In this document: positions 34,112 through 43,060 of the stretch, one piece after another
Layout: every line of letters begins with the position of its first letter
How positions within the stretch are numbered: the first letter of the stretch is position 1
Assembly (NCBI RefSeq): GCF_024362405.1
Contig: NZ_CP101454.1
Location: 2,294,001-2,358,000 of the forward strand
Reading direction: 5' to 3'
DNA: 64,000 nt
From: Halorarius litoreus
GTDB lineage: Archaea > Halobacteriota > Halobacteria > Halobacteriales > Haloarculaceae
Position numbers and translations under genes: made by a program
Notes under the pieces: generated by a model
Told to the model about the DNA's origin: nothing
Database searches by the model: none
What the model saw: only the letters and a program-made list of their open reading frames with translations

Positions 34112-34398
34112 ACGCGCTCCGTCGCGTCGTCGACTGGCTGGTGCGCCCGGACGAACGCGAGCGACTCCGCGAGGACGCGGGCAACGCGGTGAAGGACCTG
34201 CTCGTCCTCGGAGCGGTCGTCGCACTCTCGTTCGTCATCGTCGTCGCCGCCGCGCTCGCGCTCGGGACGTTCATCCTCGATGCGGGCAGCGTCTTCGGCA
34301 TCGTCGGCGGCTGGGTCGGCATGTTCGGGCTCGTCCTGCTCGTCCCGATGGCCGTGATGAAGCTCGCGACCGCGATGTACGGTCGGCTCGGACGCTGA
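34108..34398 (+). CDS. Two-helix membrane protein, 96 residues
   Basis: The ATG overlaps the stop of the upstream regulator (ATGA), so it is translationally coupled to it. After a charged start (RPDERERLREDAG) come two hydrophobic helices at about residues 30-56 and 62-86. No motif is recognised. Coupling suggests that the regulator and this membrane protein act together, perhaps as a sensor partner; this is inference. Confidence 0.6.
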   Translation: MNALRRVVDWLVRPDERERLREDAGNAVKDLLVLGAVVALSFVIVVAAALALGTFILDAGSVFGIVGGWVGMFGLVLLVPMAVMKLATAMYGRLGR

Positions 34399-34449
34399 CG
34401 GTCGTGTCTGATCCCTTGCAGAACTGGGCTCCGGTAAGCGAGCGGACAG

Positions 34450-34456
34450 AATTATC
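34450..34456 (+). promoter_or_regulatory. AT-rich promoter patch
   Basis: AATTATC is the only AT-rich element in the gap before the next gene. It is 17-23 nt from the ATG at 34473, a little close, which slightly favours the ATG at 34506 as the true start. Confidence 0.3.
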
Positions 34457-34472
34457 ATTCAGCTAACAGTTA

Positions 34473-34745
34473 ATGTCCGAGACTCCCTGTGTAGAGACGA
34501 GACCCATGCCCCAAGCATCCTCCCTCCGTTCCGTGTCCGCCCGCGACGTCCTGCCCTCGGCCCGCAACCTCCGACTGGTCCGGGCGCTACTGGGCGTGGC
34601 GACGCTCGTCCTGCTCGTCCTGGCGACTGTCGTGCTCCTGCCGTCGGCCGGCATCCTCCTGTTCATCGGCGGGCTGGCGGCGCTGGTCGCCTTCCCCTTT
34701 GCGGTCGTCGCTGGCGTCGTCGACGGGCTCGACCCCGCGCAGTAA
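34473..34745 (+). CDS. Two-helix membrane protein, 90 residues
   Basis: Either ATG 34473 (MSETPCVETRP) or ATG 34506 (MPQASSLRSVS) may be used; the promoter spacing slightly favours the second. The rest contains two hydrophobic helices (RALLGVATLVLLVLATVVLL and GILLFIGGLAALVAFPFAVV) and a short acidic end. No family is recognised. It precedes the arylsulfotransferase-like gene by 65 bp and may share its transcript. Confidence 0.55.
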   Translation: MSETPCVETRPMPQASSLRSVSARDVLPSARNLRLVRALLGVATLVLLVLATVVLLPSAGILLFIGGLAALVAFPFAVVAGVVDGLDPAQ

Positions 34746-34810
34746 CCGCGTTCGAGCCCGTCGTCCGGGCTTATCGTCACGCCTATGCCCACCCACTCGT
34801 TTGACGAGAT

Positions 34811-36142
34811 ATGGCACCGTCCCCTCGCGTTATCGCGCTCATCGCGATAATCCTGCTCTCCTCCGGCCTGCTCGTGGGACAGGCCCTCTCGGACCCCGGG
34901 GACCCCGCCGTCGGTAACTCGACCGAGGCGTACCCCGGCCACACGCTGATAACGTTCCAGGCCGAAGGCTGGTTCGGCAACAACAACGGCTACGCCGCCG
35001 TCGTCTCCCCCGACGGTGACGTCGTCTGGAAGTGGGGGCCGCCGGACTCCCGCGTGTTCGACGCCGAGCACCTCCGAAACGGCAACATCCTCGCCAGCGT
35101 CGCGGTCGTCGTCCCCGCGAGCGACTGCCCCGCCGAGTACACGGGCCGTGACGTCTGTGTCCACAACCGCGTCGTCGAAGTCGACTGGGAGACGAAGGAG
35201 GTCGTCTGGGAGTACGACTGGTACGACGCGTTCCCGACGCACCACGAGGTCCACGACGCCGACCGCCTGCCGAACGGGGAGACGGCCATCGTCGACATGG
35301 GCAACGACCGCGCGTTCACGGTAAACCAGGCCGGCGACATCACCTGGCAGTGGAACGCCACCGAACACATCTCGGAGGGCACCGAGTTCTGGGAGGAACA
35401 CGTCCCCGAGGGGAAAGAAGACGAGTTCCGCCGTGAGGGCCCCGAGAGCGACTGGACGCACATGAACGACATCGACCAGCTCGACAACGGCAACTTCCTG
35501 CTCTCCATCCGCAACTTCGACGTGACGCTGGAGGTGAACCGCGCGGGCGACATCGTCGAGGTGTACGGCTCGCCGGCCGACCACTCGGTGATGAACGAGC
35601 AGCACAACCCGAACTACCTGGAGCGGCACGACACCCTTCTGATTGCGGACTCCGAGAACAACCGGGTCGTCGAGATCGACGCCCAGTCGGAGGAGATTAT
35701 CTGGCAGTACGACACCCTCCCCTCGGAGTCGCCGTACGAGCCGAAGGCGCTGCAGTGGACCCGCGACGTGGACCGGCTCCCGAACGGCAACACGCTCATC
35801 ACCGACTCCCGGCGGTTCCGCGTGTTCGAGGTGAACCCGAACGGTTCGGTCGTCTGGATGTTCGACACCCAGGAGGAACTCGGGGTCCGCGGCATCGTCT
35901 ACGAGGCCGACCGCATCCACCTCTCCGGCGAGTACCTCCCCGAGGAGCCCGAGAACGTCCCCTCGGGCCGGGACCTCGAAAGCCAGCGACGCGGCGCGCT
36001 CGCCGGCGTTCTCGGCACCGTCGACTCGTGGCTCGGCTTCGTCCTCCCGCCGTGGATGGGCCTCGGCGGCCTCCTGCTCGCACTCGTCGACCTCGGTGCA
36101 ATCGGCGCGCTCGCGGTCGAACTCAGGCGGGACGGAATCTGA
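34811..36142 (+). CDS. Membrane-anchored arylsulfotransferase-family propeller
   Basis: The product has 443 residues. An N-terminal hydrophobic segment (residues 6-26) exports or anchors it. The body repeats blade motifs of the type DAEHLRNGNILAS, HDADRLPNGETAIVD, NDIDQLDNGNFLLS and DVDRLPNGNTLITDS, the arylsulfotransferase-type six-bladed propeller. Near the end, WLGFVLPPWMGLGGLLLALVDL is a second membrane helix. It is a diverged paralogue of the protein at 1869. Sulfotransfer activity would need the conserved catalytic His pair, which I cannot place with certainty. Its 3' end overlaps the convergent dehydrogenase gene by 20 bp. Confidence 0.75.
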   Translation: MAPSPRVIALIAIILLSSGLLVGQALSDPGDPAVGNSTEAYPGHTLITFQAEGWFGNNNGYAAVVSPDGDVVWKWGPPDSRVFDAEHLRNGNILASVAVVVPASDCPAEYTGRDVCVHNRVVEVDWETKEVVWEYDWYDAFPTHHEVHDADRLPNGETAIVDMGNDRAFTVNQAGDITWQWNATEHISEGTEFWEEHVPEGKEDEFRREGPESDWTHMNDIDQLDNGNFLLSIRNFDVTLEVNRAGDIVEVYGSPADHSVMNEQHNPNYLERHDTLLIADSENNRVVEIDAQSEEIIWQYDTLPSESPYEPKALQWTRDVDRLPNGNTLITDSRRFRVFEVNPNGSVVWMFDTQEELGVRGIVYEADRIHLSGEYLPEEPENVPSGRDLESQRRGALAGVLGTVDSWLGFVLPPWMGLGGLLLALVDLGAIGALAVELRRDGI

Positions 36143-37202
36143 GCACGCGGTCGTCACCGTCCTGTGGACTCCCTCGCCCATCCCGGTTGCTCGTCACCGC
36201 GTAGAGATGCGAGTCGGGCCCGACGAACGTCGTCCGCAGTCGACCGAACTGGTCTGTGAACTGCCGATTGTTCGCGACGACCTCGGCCCCCTCGATTCGG
36301 GTGCGGTGGAGGTGCGAGCCGACGAGCGTGCCGAAGAGGAGGTCACCGCGCCACGCCTCGATGGGGCCATTCTCTGGATAAAACACCGCCCCACCGGGTG
36401 CGATGGTCGGCGTGAACGCGTCGAGTGCCGGCGTGAACCCCTCGCCACCGTCGGTCCCCTTCACCTCGGGCCAGCCGTAGTTGTTGCCCGCCTCCAGCAG
36501 ATTGATCTCGTCGTCGGTGTCCGGGCCGTGTTCGGTCGCGAACAGCCGGTTTTCCCTCGTCGCGAGCCCCTGCGGGTTCCGGTGGCCCCACGTGAACACC
36601 GTCGTCTCGAACGGGTTGTTGGGGTGCGGGTCACCGTCGAGCGTCAGCCGGTGGACCTTTCCCGAGAGTGCATCGCGGTCCTGCGCACTCTCGCGGTCGG
36701 CGGCGTCGCCCGAGGTGACGTACAGCGCGCCGTCCCACACCAGGAGCCGGCCGCCGTCGTGGATGGGTGCGCCCGGAATCCCGTCGAGGACAGCCTCGCC
36801 CGCCCAGTCGTCGGTGAGGTCGTGGCGCACGACGCGGTTCTTCCGAGACGCGCCCGACAGATACGTCTGGTAGGTGAATGCGACGTCGGCGTCGGGGTGG
36901 AACGCCAGTCCCAGCAGGCCGCCCTCGCCGCCGGTCTCGACCGACTCGGAGAGGTCGACGACCGGTTCGACCGTGCCGTCCACGACGCGCACGACCCGAC
37001 CGCGGCGCTCGGTGAGATAGAGCGTTCCGTCGCGGTAGTCGGCCCCCCACGGCACGCGGAGGCCGGTGGCAACCGTCTCGGCGCGGACGTCGGCCTCCGT
37101 GGCCTCCGTCGCCTGCGGCTCGCTGCCGAGCGTCGGCACACAGCCCGCGAGCGTCGTCGCCACCCCTGTCCCGGCGAGCGCGAGGAACCGCCGTCTGTCC
37201 AT
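36123..37202 (-). CDS. PQQ-dependent sugar dehydrogenase-type lipoprotein
   Basis: The product has 359 residues. MDRRRFLALAGTG is a Tat signal and TLAGC gives a lipidated Cys21. The propeller shows the soluble glucose dehydrogenase/Asd pattern: RVPWGADYRDGTLYLTERRG, GGEGGLLGLAFHPD, HDGGRLLVWDGALYVTSGDA, GHRNPQGLA and EHGPDTDDEINLLEAGNNYGWP. These carry the catalytic His and the PQQ/Ca2+ residues of the family. It oxidises aldose sugars at the cell surface if PQQ is available; PQQ synthesis genes are not in the window. It is divergent from another Tat lipoprotein. Confidence 0.88.
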   Translation of the reverse strand: MDRRRFLALAGTGVATTLAGCVPTLGSEPQATEATEADVRAETVATGLRVPWGADYRDGTLYLTERRGRVVRVVDGTVEPVVDLSESVETGGEGGLLGLAFHPDADVAFTYQTYLSGASRKNRVVRHDLTDDWAGEAVLDGIPGAPIHDGGRLLVWDGALYVTSGDAADRESAQDRDALSGKVHRLTLDGDPHPNNPFETTVFTWGHRNPQGLATRENRLFATEHGPDTDDEINLLEAGNNYGWPEVKGTDGGEGFTPALDAFTPTIAPGGAVFYPENGPIEAWRGDLLFGTLVGSHLHRTRIEGAEVVANNRQFTDQFGRLRTTFVGPDSHLYAVTSNRDGRGSPQDGDDRVLRFRPA

Positions 37203-37278
37203 ACCCGTCGTTCTGGCCCGGGAAGGGAAAGCGCCCCGGCCGTGACAGTCCGCGCCGCGTCTATCAGTTCCTCGACGC

Positions 37279-37287
37279 GTTTATTTT
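37279..37287 (+). promoter_or_regulatory. Promoter of the DUF4097 lipoprotein gene
   Basis: GTTTATTTT lies 23-31 nt before the ATG at 37310, a clear TATA position. Confidence 0.55.
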
Positions 37288-37309
37288 CGGGGGTGACGTA
37301 GCCGAGGCC

Positions 37310-38140
37310 ATGGATTCTGCCCTCCACACGCGGCGGTCGATGCTCGCACTCGGTGGGACCGCCGGCCTCGCGGCGCTCGCAGGCTGTACCGGCTTCACCG
37401 GCGCGACGTCGACGGCCGAGTCGACCGAGTCGTTCCCGCTCGACGGGGCGACCCAGCTCACCGTCGAGAACAAGAACGGCGACGTGGTCGTCGAGCCCGA
37501 CGCCGACCTTACCGACGAGATCGTCGTCCGGACGACGAAGCGCGTCCTCGGCGACGCGGGGCTGTTCGGCGACGTCGCCCTGCAGGTGTCGAGCGGTGGC
37601 GAGCGGCTCGAACTCGAAACCGTCTACGAGACGAACCGCGCGCGCCGGGTGTCGGTCACGCTCGCCGTCGCCGTTCCCCCCGAGCTGGCGGTCGAGCGCG
37701 CCACCACGGCCAACGGCGACGTGCAGGTCAGTGACGTGTCGGGCGACGCCACGGTCGAGTCGGCGAACGGTGATGCCGTCGCCGAGGGCGTCGACGGCTA
37801 CGTGACGGTGCAGTCGGCGAACGGCGACGCCGTCGCCCGGAACTGTACGGGCGTCGACGGCGCTTCGACGGCCAACGGTAGCGTGGAGGTGGAGATACGT
37901 GCCATCCGCGGCGACGTGTCGCTCACCGCGGGCAACGGCGACGTGGAGGCGGCACTCGCCGCTGACCTCGACGCCGACCTCGTCTGCTCGACGGCGAACG
38001 GCGACGTCGAGGTCTCGGGGCTGGACGTAACTGTCTCCCGAGACACCGACCGCCGGTTCGAGGGCACGCTCGGCGACGGTGGAAATCGGATAACGGCGAA
38101 CTCTGCGAACGGCGACGTGGAACTGTACGCGCTCGACTAG
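37310..38140 (+). CDS. DUF4097 beta-repeat lipoprotein
   Basis: The product has 276 residues. TRRSMLALGGTAG is a Tat signal and ALAGC gives a lipidated Cys26. The mature protein is a ladder of short beta repeats, many containing ANGDV, ENKNGDVVV or TANGSVEV, typical of DUF4097/adhesin-like right-handed beta structures. It probably sits at the cell surface as a structural or sensing protein. No catalytic residues are visible. Its end overlaps the convergent acetyltransferase gene by 4 bp, and it is divergent from the sugar dehydrogenase gene. Confidence 0.8.
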   Translation: MDSALHTRRSMLALGGTAGLAALAGCTGFTGATSTAESTESFPLDGATQLTVENKNGDVVVEPDADLTDEIVVRTTKRVLGDAGLFGDVALQVSSGGERLELETVYETNRARRVSVTLAVAVPPELAVERATTANGDVQVSDVSGDATVESANGDAVAEGVDGYVTVQSANGDAVARNCTGVDGASTANGSVEVEIRAIRGDVSLTAGNGDVEAALAADLDADLVCSTANGDVEVSGLDVTVSRDTDRRFEGTLGDGGNRITANSANGDVELYALD

Positions 38141-39078
38141 GGACGCTTGTGGGGGTGGATCGGCTCGGAGAGCTCGGGCGGGCGTTCGAACTCGTCGAAC
38201 TGGTCGAGGTCGTCGGGGAGGTCGTAGGGGATCTCGCGGTCGTCGGCGCGGTCTTCGAGGTGGTCGGTGACGGGGTCGGCGTCGTCCTCGAACCCCGGCT
38301 TCACGCGGACGCTCTTGGCGGGCTGGCCGACCACGACGTGGTGGGCCGGCACGTCGCCTGTGACGGTCGCACGCGCGCCGACGACGCTGTTCTTCCCGAC
38401 GCGCACACCAGCAGTTATCATCGCGTTGTAGGTGACTCTGGCGTCGTCGTCGATTATCGTGTGGTAGTTCAGCACCTCGGTCTGGTCGACGATGTCGTGG
38501 TCGTGGCTGTAGACGTGCGCGTCGTCGGAGATGGAGACCCGGTCGCCGATGGTGAGCTTCCCGCGGTCGTCGAGGTGGACGTCGTCGTGGATGACGGTGT
38601 TGTCGCCGACGGAGATGTTGTGGCCGTAGGAGAACGTGACGCCCTTGAAGATGCGGAGGTTCTCGCCCGCCTCGTCGAACAGGTGGTTCGCGAGCATCTG
38701 TCGGAACCGGAGCGCGAACTCGATGTTGTCGGCCATCGGCGTCGCGTCGAACTGCCGCCAGAGCCACTGGAGGTGTTTCGACCGCTTGAATCGCTCCTCG
38801 TCCTTCTCGGCGTAGTACTCGGCTTCGAGCGTGGCGTTACAGGGGTCGTATCCCTGCAGGCGGACGCGCTCGGCGGGCGAGACCTGCTTGCCCGCCTGCC
38901 AGCGCTCGTACGCCTCCCGGTCGCCGTAGAGGTCGACGAGGACGTCCTGGACCACCTCACACGTACTCTCGGCGGCGTCGTCCTCGACCGCTGCTGCCAG
39001 TCGCGCGTCGACGTCCGAGAGGAAGTCGTCGAGCCCCGCTTCGGCTTCGGGGGGGAGCGCGACGTGCCGTTTGGTCAT
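38137..39078 (-). CDS. Left-handed beta-helix acyltransferase
   Basis: The product has 313 residues. An N-terminal helical part of about 110 residues ends in a maltose-acetyltransferase-like cap (ATPMADNIEFALRFRQMLANHLF). Hexapeptide repeats follow (ISVGDNTVIHDDVHL, LTIGDRVSISDDAHVYS, ITAGVRVGKNSVVGARATVTGDVPAHHVVVGQPAK), with a catalytic-type His in YSHDHD. It should transfer an acetyl group to a sugar or similar acceptor. The N-terminal 100-residue extension and acidic C-terminal tail are longer than in simple maltose acetyltransferases. The acceptor is unknown. Confidence 0.85.
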   Translation of the reverse strand: MTKRHVALPPEAEAGLDDFLSDVDARLAAAVEDDAAESTCEVVQDVLVDLYGDREAYERWQAGKQVSPAERVRLQGYDPCNATLEAEYYAEKDEERFKRSKHLQWLWRQFDATPMADNIEFALRFRQMLANHLFDEAGENLRIFKGVTFSYGHNISVGDNTVIHDDVHLDDRGKLTIGDRVSISDDAHVYSHDHDIVDQTEVLNYHTIIDDDARVTYNAMITAGVRVGKNSVVGARATVTGDVPAHHVVVGQPAKSVRVKPGFEDDADPVTDHLEDRADDREIPYDLPDDLDQFDEFERPPELSEPIHPHKRP

Positions 39079-39157
39079 GCCACACCTTACCCAGCCCCGG
39101 TTGATGAGGGTTTCCGTCGCGGCACCGTTACGCCGCAGTAACCCAGTTACACGCGTG

Positions 39158-39355
39158 TCACGCGTCGCCCAGCCCCCCGTAGCCGCCGCGGGCTACGCCC
39201 AGTGCGAACACCGCGATAAACCCGCCCACGATGCCGGTGTAGAGCAGCGCGAAAAAGCCAGCCCCCGTGAAGAAGGCGGTCGTGACGACGCCACCGATGA
39301 GCAGTGAGACAATGACGATGAGTGTGTCGAGCCGCAACGCGAGTGCACGGTCCAT
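39158..39355 (-). CDS. Two-helix membrane protein, 65 residues
   Basis: The ATG at 39355 (MDRALALRLDTLIVIV) gives a compact protein with two hydrophobic helices (about residues 9-30 and 33-54), ending GGYGGLGDA. The longer upstream frame is Arg/Pro-rich and unlikely. It is divergent from the levansucrase gene and 79 bp upstream of the acyltransferase gene on the same strand. The function is not recognised. Confidence 0.6.
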   Translation of the reverse strand: MDRALALRLDTLIVIVSLLIGGVVTTAFFTGAGFFALLYTGIVGGFIAVFALGVARGGYGGLGDA

Positions 39356-39468
39356 AGTCGGGTGTCTTGGCCCTCCTCGGCAGCCGTTTCGCCGGCTGTG
39401 GGCGTTCCCGTCGTCCGTGACAACCCGGAACCGAGTAACCTTTCTCACAGGCGCTGGTGGTCGGGGGT

Positions 39469-40785
39469 ATGAACGAGGCATCGTCGGAGGTGCCGACCTA
39501 CCGGACCTCCGCGTGGACGCGCGAGCAGGCCGGTGGGCTCGCCCGCCGCGACGACGTCGTCGCGCCGGTCATCTACCCCCCCGAACAGCGGCTCGACCCG
39601 GACCTCCACATCTGGGACACGTGGCTGGTTCGCGACCGCGACGGGACCATCGCGGACGTGGGCGGCTACCGCATCATCGTCGCGCTCACCGCGCCGAGCG
39701 ACCTCCTGCCCGGGAAACGTCACGACGTCGCCACCCTGCGCTACTTCTACTCGGCGGACGGCCGCACGTGGGCGACCGGTGGACGCATCTTCCCGGAGAC
39801 GGAGCCGCTGGGCCAGCGACAGTGGGCCGGCAGCACCGTCCGCTTCGCCGCCAACGGGGCCGACGACCTCGTCGTCTACTACACGGCCGCGGGCGACGAG
39901 ACGCACGAGGAGTTGACGTACAGCCAGCGCATCGTCGCCGCGACCGGCGGCAGCATCTACGGAGACGACGACGGCGTCCACGTCGAGGGCCCGTTCGACC
40001 ACGAGACGGTCCTCCGGCCGGACGGCGACCGCTACGAGACGGAAGCCCAGTCGCGGGGGATGATCTACACCTTCCGCGACCCGTGGTACTGGGAGGATCC
40101 CGAGACGGGCGAGGCGTATCTCCTGCTCGAAGGAAACACGCCCGTCCCCGAGGGTGCCGACGACTGCGCGGGCGACCCCGCGCTCCAAGCGTTCAACGGG
40201 AGCGTCGGCATCGCCCACTCGCCCTCGGGCGACCGGACCGACTGGGAGCTGTGTGACCCGCTTCTGGATGCGGTCTGCGTCAATCAGGAACTCGAACGCC
40301 CGCACGTCGTCGTCCGCGACGGCCGCTACTACCTGTTCATCTCCAGTCACCGGCACACGTTCGCGCCCGGCATCGAGGGGTTCGACGCGCTGTACGGCTT
40401 CGTCGCCGACTCGCTGTTCGGCCCCTACGAGCCACTGAACGGCGACGGGCTCGTGGTGACGAACCCCGCGAACGCGCCGTTCCAGGCGTACTCGTGGCTC
40501 GCGTTCGGTCACCGCGACGGGATTCTCGTCACGTCCTTCTTCAACTACTTCGACTACGACCGGCCGACCCTCGACGACGTGGCGCTCCTCCCTGAATCCG
40601 AGCAGTTCCGCCGGTTCGGTGGAACGCTCGCGCCCACCGTCCGCCTGCAGGTCGACGGCCGGGAGACGCGCATCGTCGACACGCTCGACCACGCACACAT
40701 CCCTCTCCCAGATGAGGATCTCCCCGAGACGTTCGACGAGCGGGCCGCGCGACTCGCCGCCGAGCGAGACTCCCGGAGTTACTGA
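39469..40785 (+). CDS. Levansucrase-family fructosyltransferase (GH68)
   Basis: The product has 438 residues from ATG 39469 ([16 protein letters not shown]). GH68 catalytic residues are visible: Asp50 in IWDTW (nucleophile), Asp204 in TFRDPWYW (transition-state stabiliser) and Glu276 in ELERPHV (acid/base). The enzyme splits sucrose and transfers fructose to water or to a growing levan or inulin chain. No signal peptide or Tat motif is seen, unlike most secreted levansucrases, so it may act inside the cell or leave by another route. The 3' end overlaps the convergent GH32 gene by 7 bp. Confidence 0.92.
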   Translation: MNEASSEVPTYRTSAWTREQAGGLARRDDVVAPVIYPPEQRLDPDLHIWDTWLVRDRDGTIADVGGYRIIVALTAPSDLLPGKRHDVATLRYFYSADGRTWATGGRIFPETEPLGQRQWAGSTVRFAANGADDLVVYYTAAGDETHEELTYSQRIVAATGGSIYGDDDGVHVEGPFDHETVLRPDGDRYETEAQSRGMIYTFRDPWYWEDPETGEAYLLLEGNTPVPEGADDCAGDPALQAFNGSVGIAHSPSGDRTDWELCDPLLDAVCVNQELERPHVVVRDGRYYLFISSHRHTFAPGIEGFDALYGFVADSLFGPYEPLNGDGLVVTNPANAPFQAYSWLAFGHRDGILVTSFFNYFDYDRPTLDDVALLPESEQFRRFGGTLAPTVRLQVDGRETRIVDTLDHAHIPLPDEDLPETFDERAARLAAERDSRSY

Positions 40786-42914
40786 CCCGCCGGGAACGTC
40801 CCCCGAAGTTCCCACGCGTCGAGGTCGACGTCGACGCCACCGTCGCGTGCGACGAGGGTGACGCCGTCGGCGTCGACTCTGGTGGGATAGACGCGACTCG
40901 TGAGACACGTCGCATCGCCCGCGAACACCTCGAGCGTGGAGCCGTCGACGAACACCCGAAGCGAGAGCGTGTCACCCGAGACGGGCGCGCGCTGTTCGTC
41001 GCCGGCCGTCCGGTCGTCGGCGCTCGCCCGCGAGCGGTCGACGACGAGCGACTCGGCCTCCCACCGGAGCGCCGTTCGCTCGGACCCGGCGGGCGACTCG
41101 AACAGCCCGAGTTCGAGCGTCGCGCCGGGGTCGCGTTCGACTTCGAGGGAGAGTTCGTACTGGTTGCCGTCGAGGTCGAGCGGTCGGCGCTCGCCGGCCG
41201 ACAGCGTGACCGTGTCGGCCTCGGGATGGCGGTCGCGCAGCGCCGCGAGTTCCGGGGCGGGACGCTGGTGGAACCGCCCGTCGTCGTAGACGAGTTCGCG
41301 AGGTACCGAGAGCGCGCCCGACCAGCCCGACTCCCACTGGGCGTCGAGGTCGCGTGCCTCGGGGAGCCAGCCCCACATGAGGTGCCGGCCGTCGCTCGTG
41401 GTGAGCGACTGGGGTGCGTAGAAGTCGCCGTAGTCGAGCAGCCCCGTCTCCGCGACATCGAACCCCGGCGTGTCGAGGTCGGCGTCGCCGAGGAAGTAGC
41501 GCACCACGTCGTAGTTCGAGACGTGGAGCAGGTGTGCATCGCCCAGATCGAGCAGTTCGGGACACTCCCACACCGCGCCCGCGTCGGGACCGTCGGCGGC
41601 GTGGAGCGTCCCGACGAACGACCAGTCGTCGAGGCTGTCGGCCGCATAGAGGAGTGCGGCCCCGCCGGTCTCGTGGAAGCCCGAGCCGATTATCTGGTAC
41701 CATTTCTCCCCCTGTTTCCAGACGCAGTGGTCGCGGAACTCCGCCTCCCAGTCGTCCGTCTCGAGGATGTCAAGCCCGGTGGGGGCGGTCTCGATGATGG
41801 GGTTTCGGGGGTCCTTCTCCCACCGGGTGAGGTCGTCGTCCGCGGCGGTCGCGAGACAGGGTAACTGCTTGCGGTCGCGGCCACCCGTGTAGAGGATCGT
41901 CGGGGTCCCGTCGTCGTCGTGGACGGCACAGCCCGACCAGCAGCCGTCGCGGTCCGGACCGTCGGGGTCCGGCGCGAGTGCGACGGGCCTGTCTTCCCAG
42001 TGCAGGAGGTCCTCGCTCGTCGCGTGGCCCCAGTGGATGCTCCCGTGGAACGGTCCCGCGGGGTTGTACTGGTAGAAGACGTGGTAGGTACCGTCGTGTT
42101 CGACGAGGCCGTTCGGGTCGTTCAGCCAGCCCGAGGGGGCGGCGAGGTGGTACCCCGGCCGGTGGTGGTCGTCGGCGAGCCGGTCGCGGACGGCGCGAAA
42201 GCCCGCAGCGTCGGCAGGCCGGTCAGAAAACGACGGCCGGCGCGGACCAGCCAGCACGCCGAGGCAGTTCGCGACGAACCGCTCTCGCGTGGCGGCACAG
42301 GCGTAGTCGCGGACGTTGCCGAACGAGAGGCCCGACCCCGCTCCCAGCACGCGGCCGGCACCGACGCGCCACTCGACGAGCGGTTTGTGGCCGACGAGCG
42401 ACTGGTCGCCGACACGCCCCGACGCGAGCACGTCGCCACGCGCGGGGACGATAGCCTCGTAGCGGGCGAACGCGGTGTCCTTGTCCGCGCCGCGGGTGTG
42501 GAACGCCGCGTCGAGCCCCTCGAAGGCGGGGTGCGACTCGTGAACGGCCTTCGCGAGGTAGCCCGACGGCTCGGGGGTGGACTCGTGGCCGATGGCGTCC
42601 GGGGTGAAAGGGTCGATGCCGAGCGCGTCGACCGCCGAGAGTGCGTGCAGCGTCAACAGCAGGCCGCCGCCGGTCTCCAGATAGCCCCCGAGGGGGTCGG
42701 CGGCGTCACCGACGTCGAACGCCTCCCAGTCGAGCGGGCGGTCGCGGTGCCACCACGCGACGTCGTACTCTGCGAGGGCACCCGGTCCCAGTCCGTCGAG
42801 CGAGACGGCCTCGACGGTGTCGGTCCCGCCCGCCAGCCAGTCGTAGGCGGCGCGTTGCTCCGGCGTCCACTCTCCGACGGAGAGTGCGGCGACGCGGAGC
42901 GCGTGTGGGTCCAT
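40779..42914 (-). CDS. GH32 fructosidase with N-terminal amidotransferase-like domain
   Basis: The product has 711 residues from ATG 42914 ([16 protein letters not shown]); a frame extending 24 codons further is unlikely. Residues 1-230 resemble a ThuA/class I amidotransferase-like flavodoxin fold ([27 protein letters not shown]). Residues 255-700 are GH32: WLNDPNG at 263-269 with the Asp266 nucleophile, FRDHCVW near 393-399 (RDP usually; here His replaces Pro), and ECPE at 450-453 with the acid/base Glu. It should hydrolyse sucrose, levan or inulin. It is convergent with GH68, making a fructan locus. A CTTATT promoter patch lies about 30 bp upstream. Confidence 0.88.
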   Translation of the reverse strand: MDPHALRVAALSVGEWTPEQRAAYDWLAGGTDTVEAVSLDGLGPGALAEYDVAWWHRDRPLDWEAFDVGDAADPLGGYLETGGGLLLTLHALSAVDALGIDPFTPDAIGHESTPEPSGYLAKAVHESHPAFEGLDAAFHTRGADKDTAFARYEAIVPARGDVLASGRVGDQSLVGHKPLVEWRVGAGRVLGAGSGLSFGNVRDYACAATRERFVANCLGVLAGPRRPSFSDRPADAAGFRAVRDRLADDHHRPGYHLAAPSGWLNDPNGLVEHDGTYHVFYQYNPAGPFHGSIHWGHATSEDLLHWEDRPVALAPDPDGPDRDGCWSGCAVHDDDGTPTILYTGGRDRKQLPCLATAADDDLTRWEKDPRNPIIETAPTGLDILETDDWEAEFRDHCVWKQGEKWYQIIGSGFHETGGAALLYAADSLDDWSFVGTLHAADGPDAGAVWECPELLDLGDAHLLHVSNYDVVRYFLGDADLDTPGFDVAETGLLDYGDFYAPQSLTTSDGRHLMWGWLPEARDLDAQWESGWSGALSVPRELVYDDGRFHQRPAPELAALRDRHPEADTVTLSAGERRPLDLDGNQYELSLEVERDPGATLELGLFESPAGSERTALRWEAESLVVDRSRASADDRTAGDEQRAPVSGDTLSLRVFVDGSTLEVFAGDATCLTSRVYPTRVDADGVTLVARDGGVDVDLDAWELRGTFPAGQ

Positions 42915-43060
42915 ACCATCCCCGTCCGGCCGTCGAGCGAATAAGGCTGTTCCATCGCGCCCGCGCCAGTGAGCGTCGGACGACAAAACTCCTCGGGCCG
43001 CGTCCAGCCGGCCGGGAACGAACCACGTCGGCTAAGTGCGCTACCTCCTAACGGACGTCC

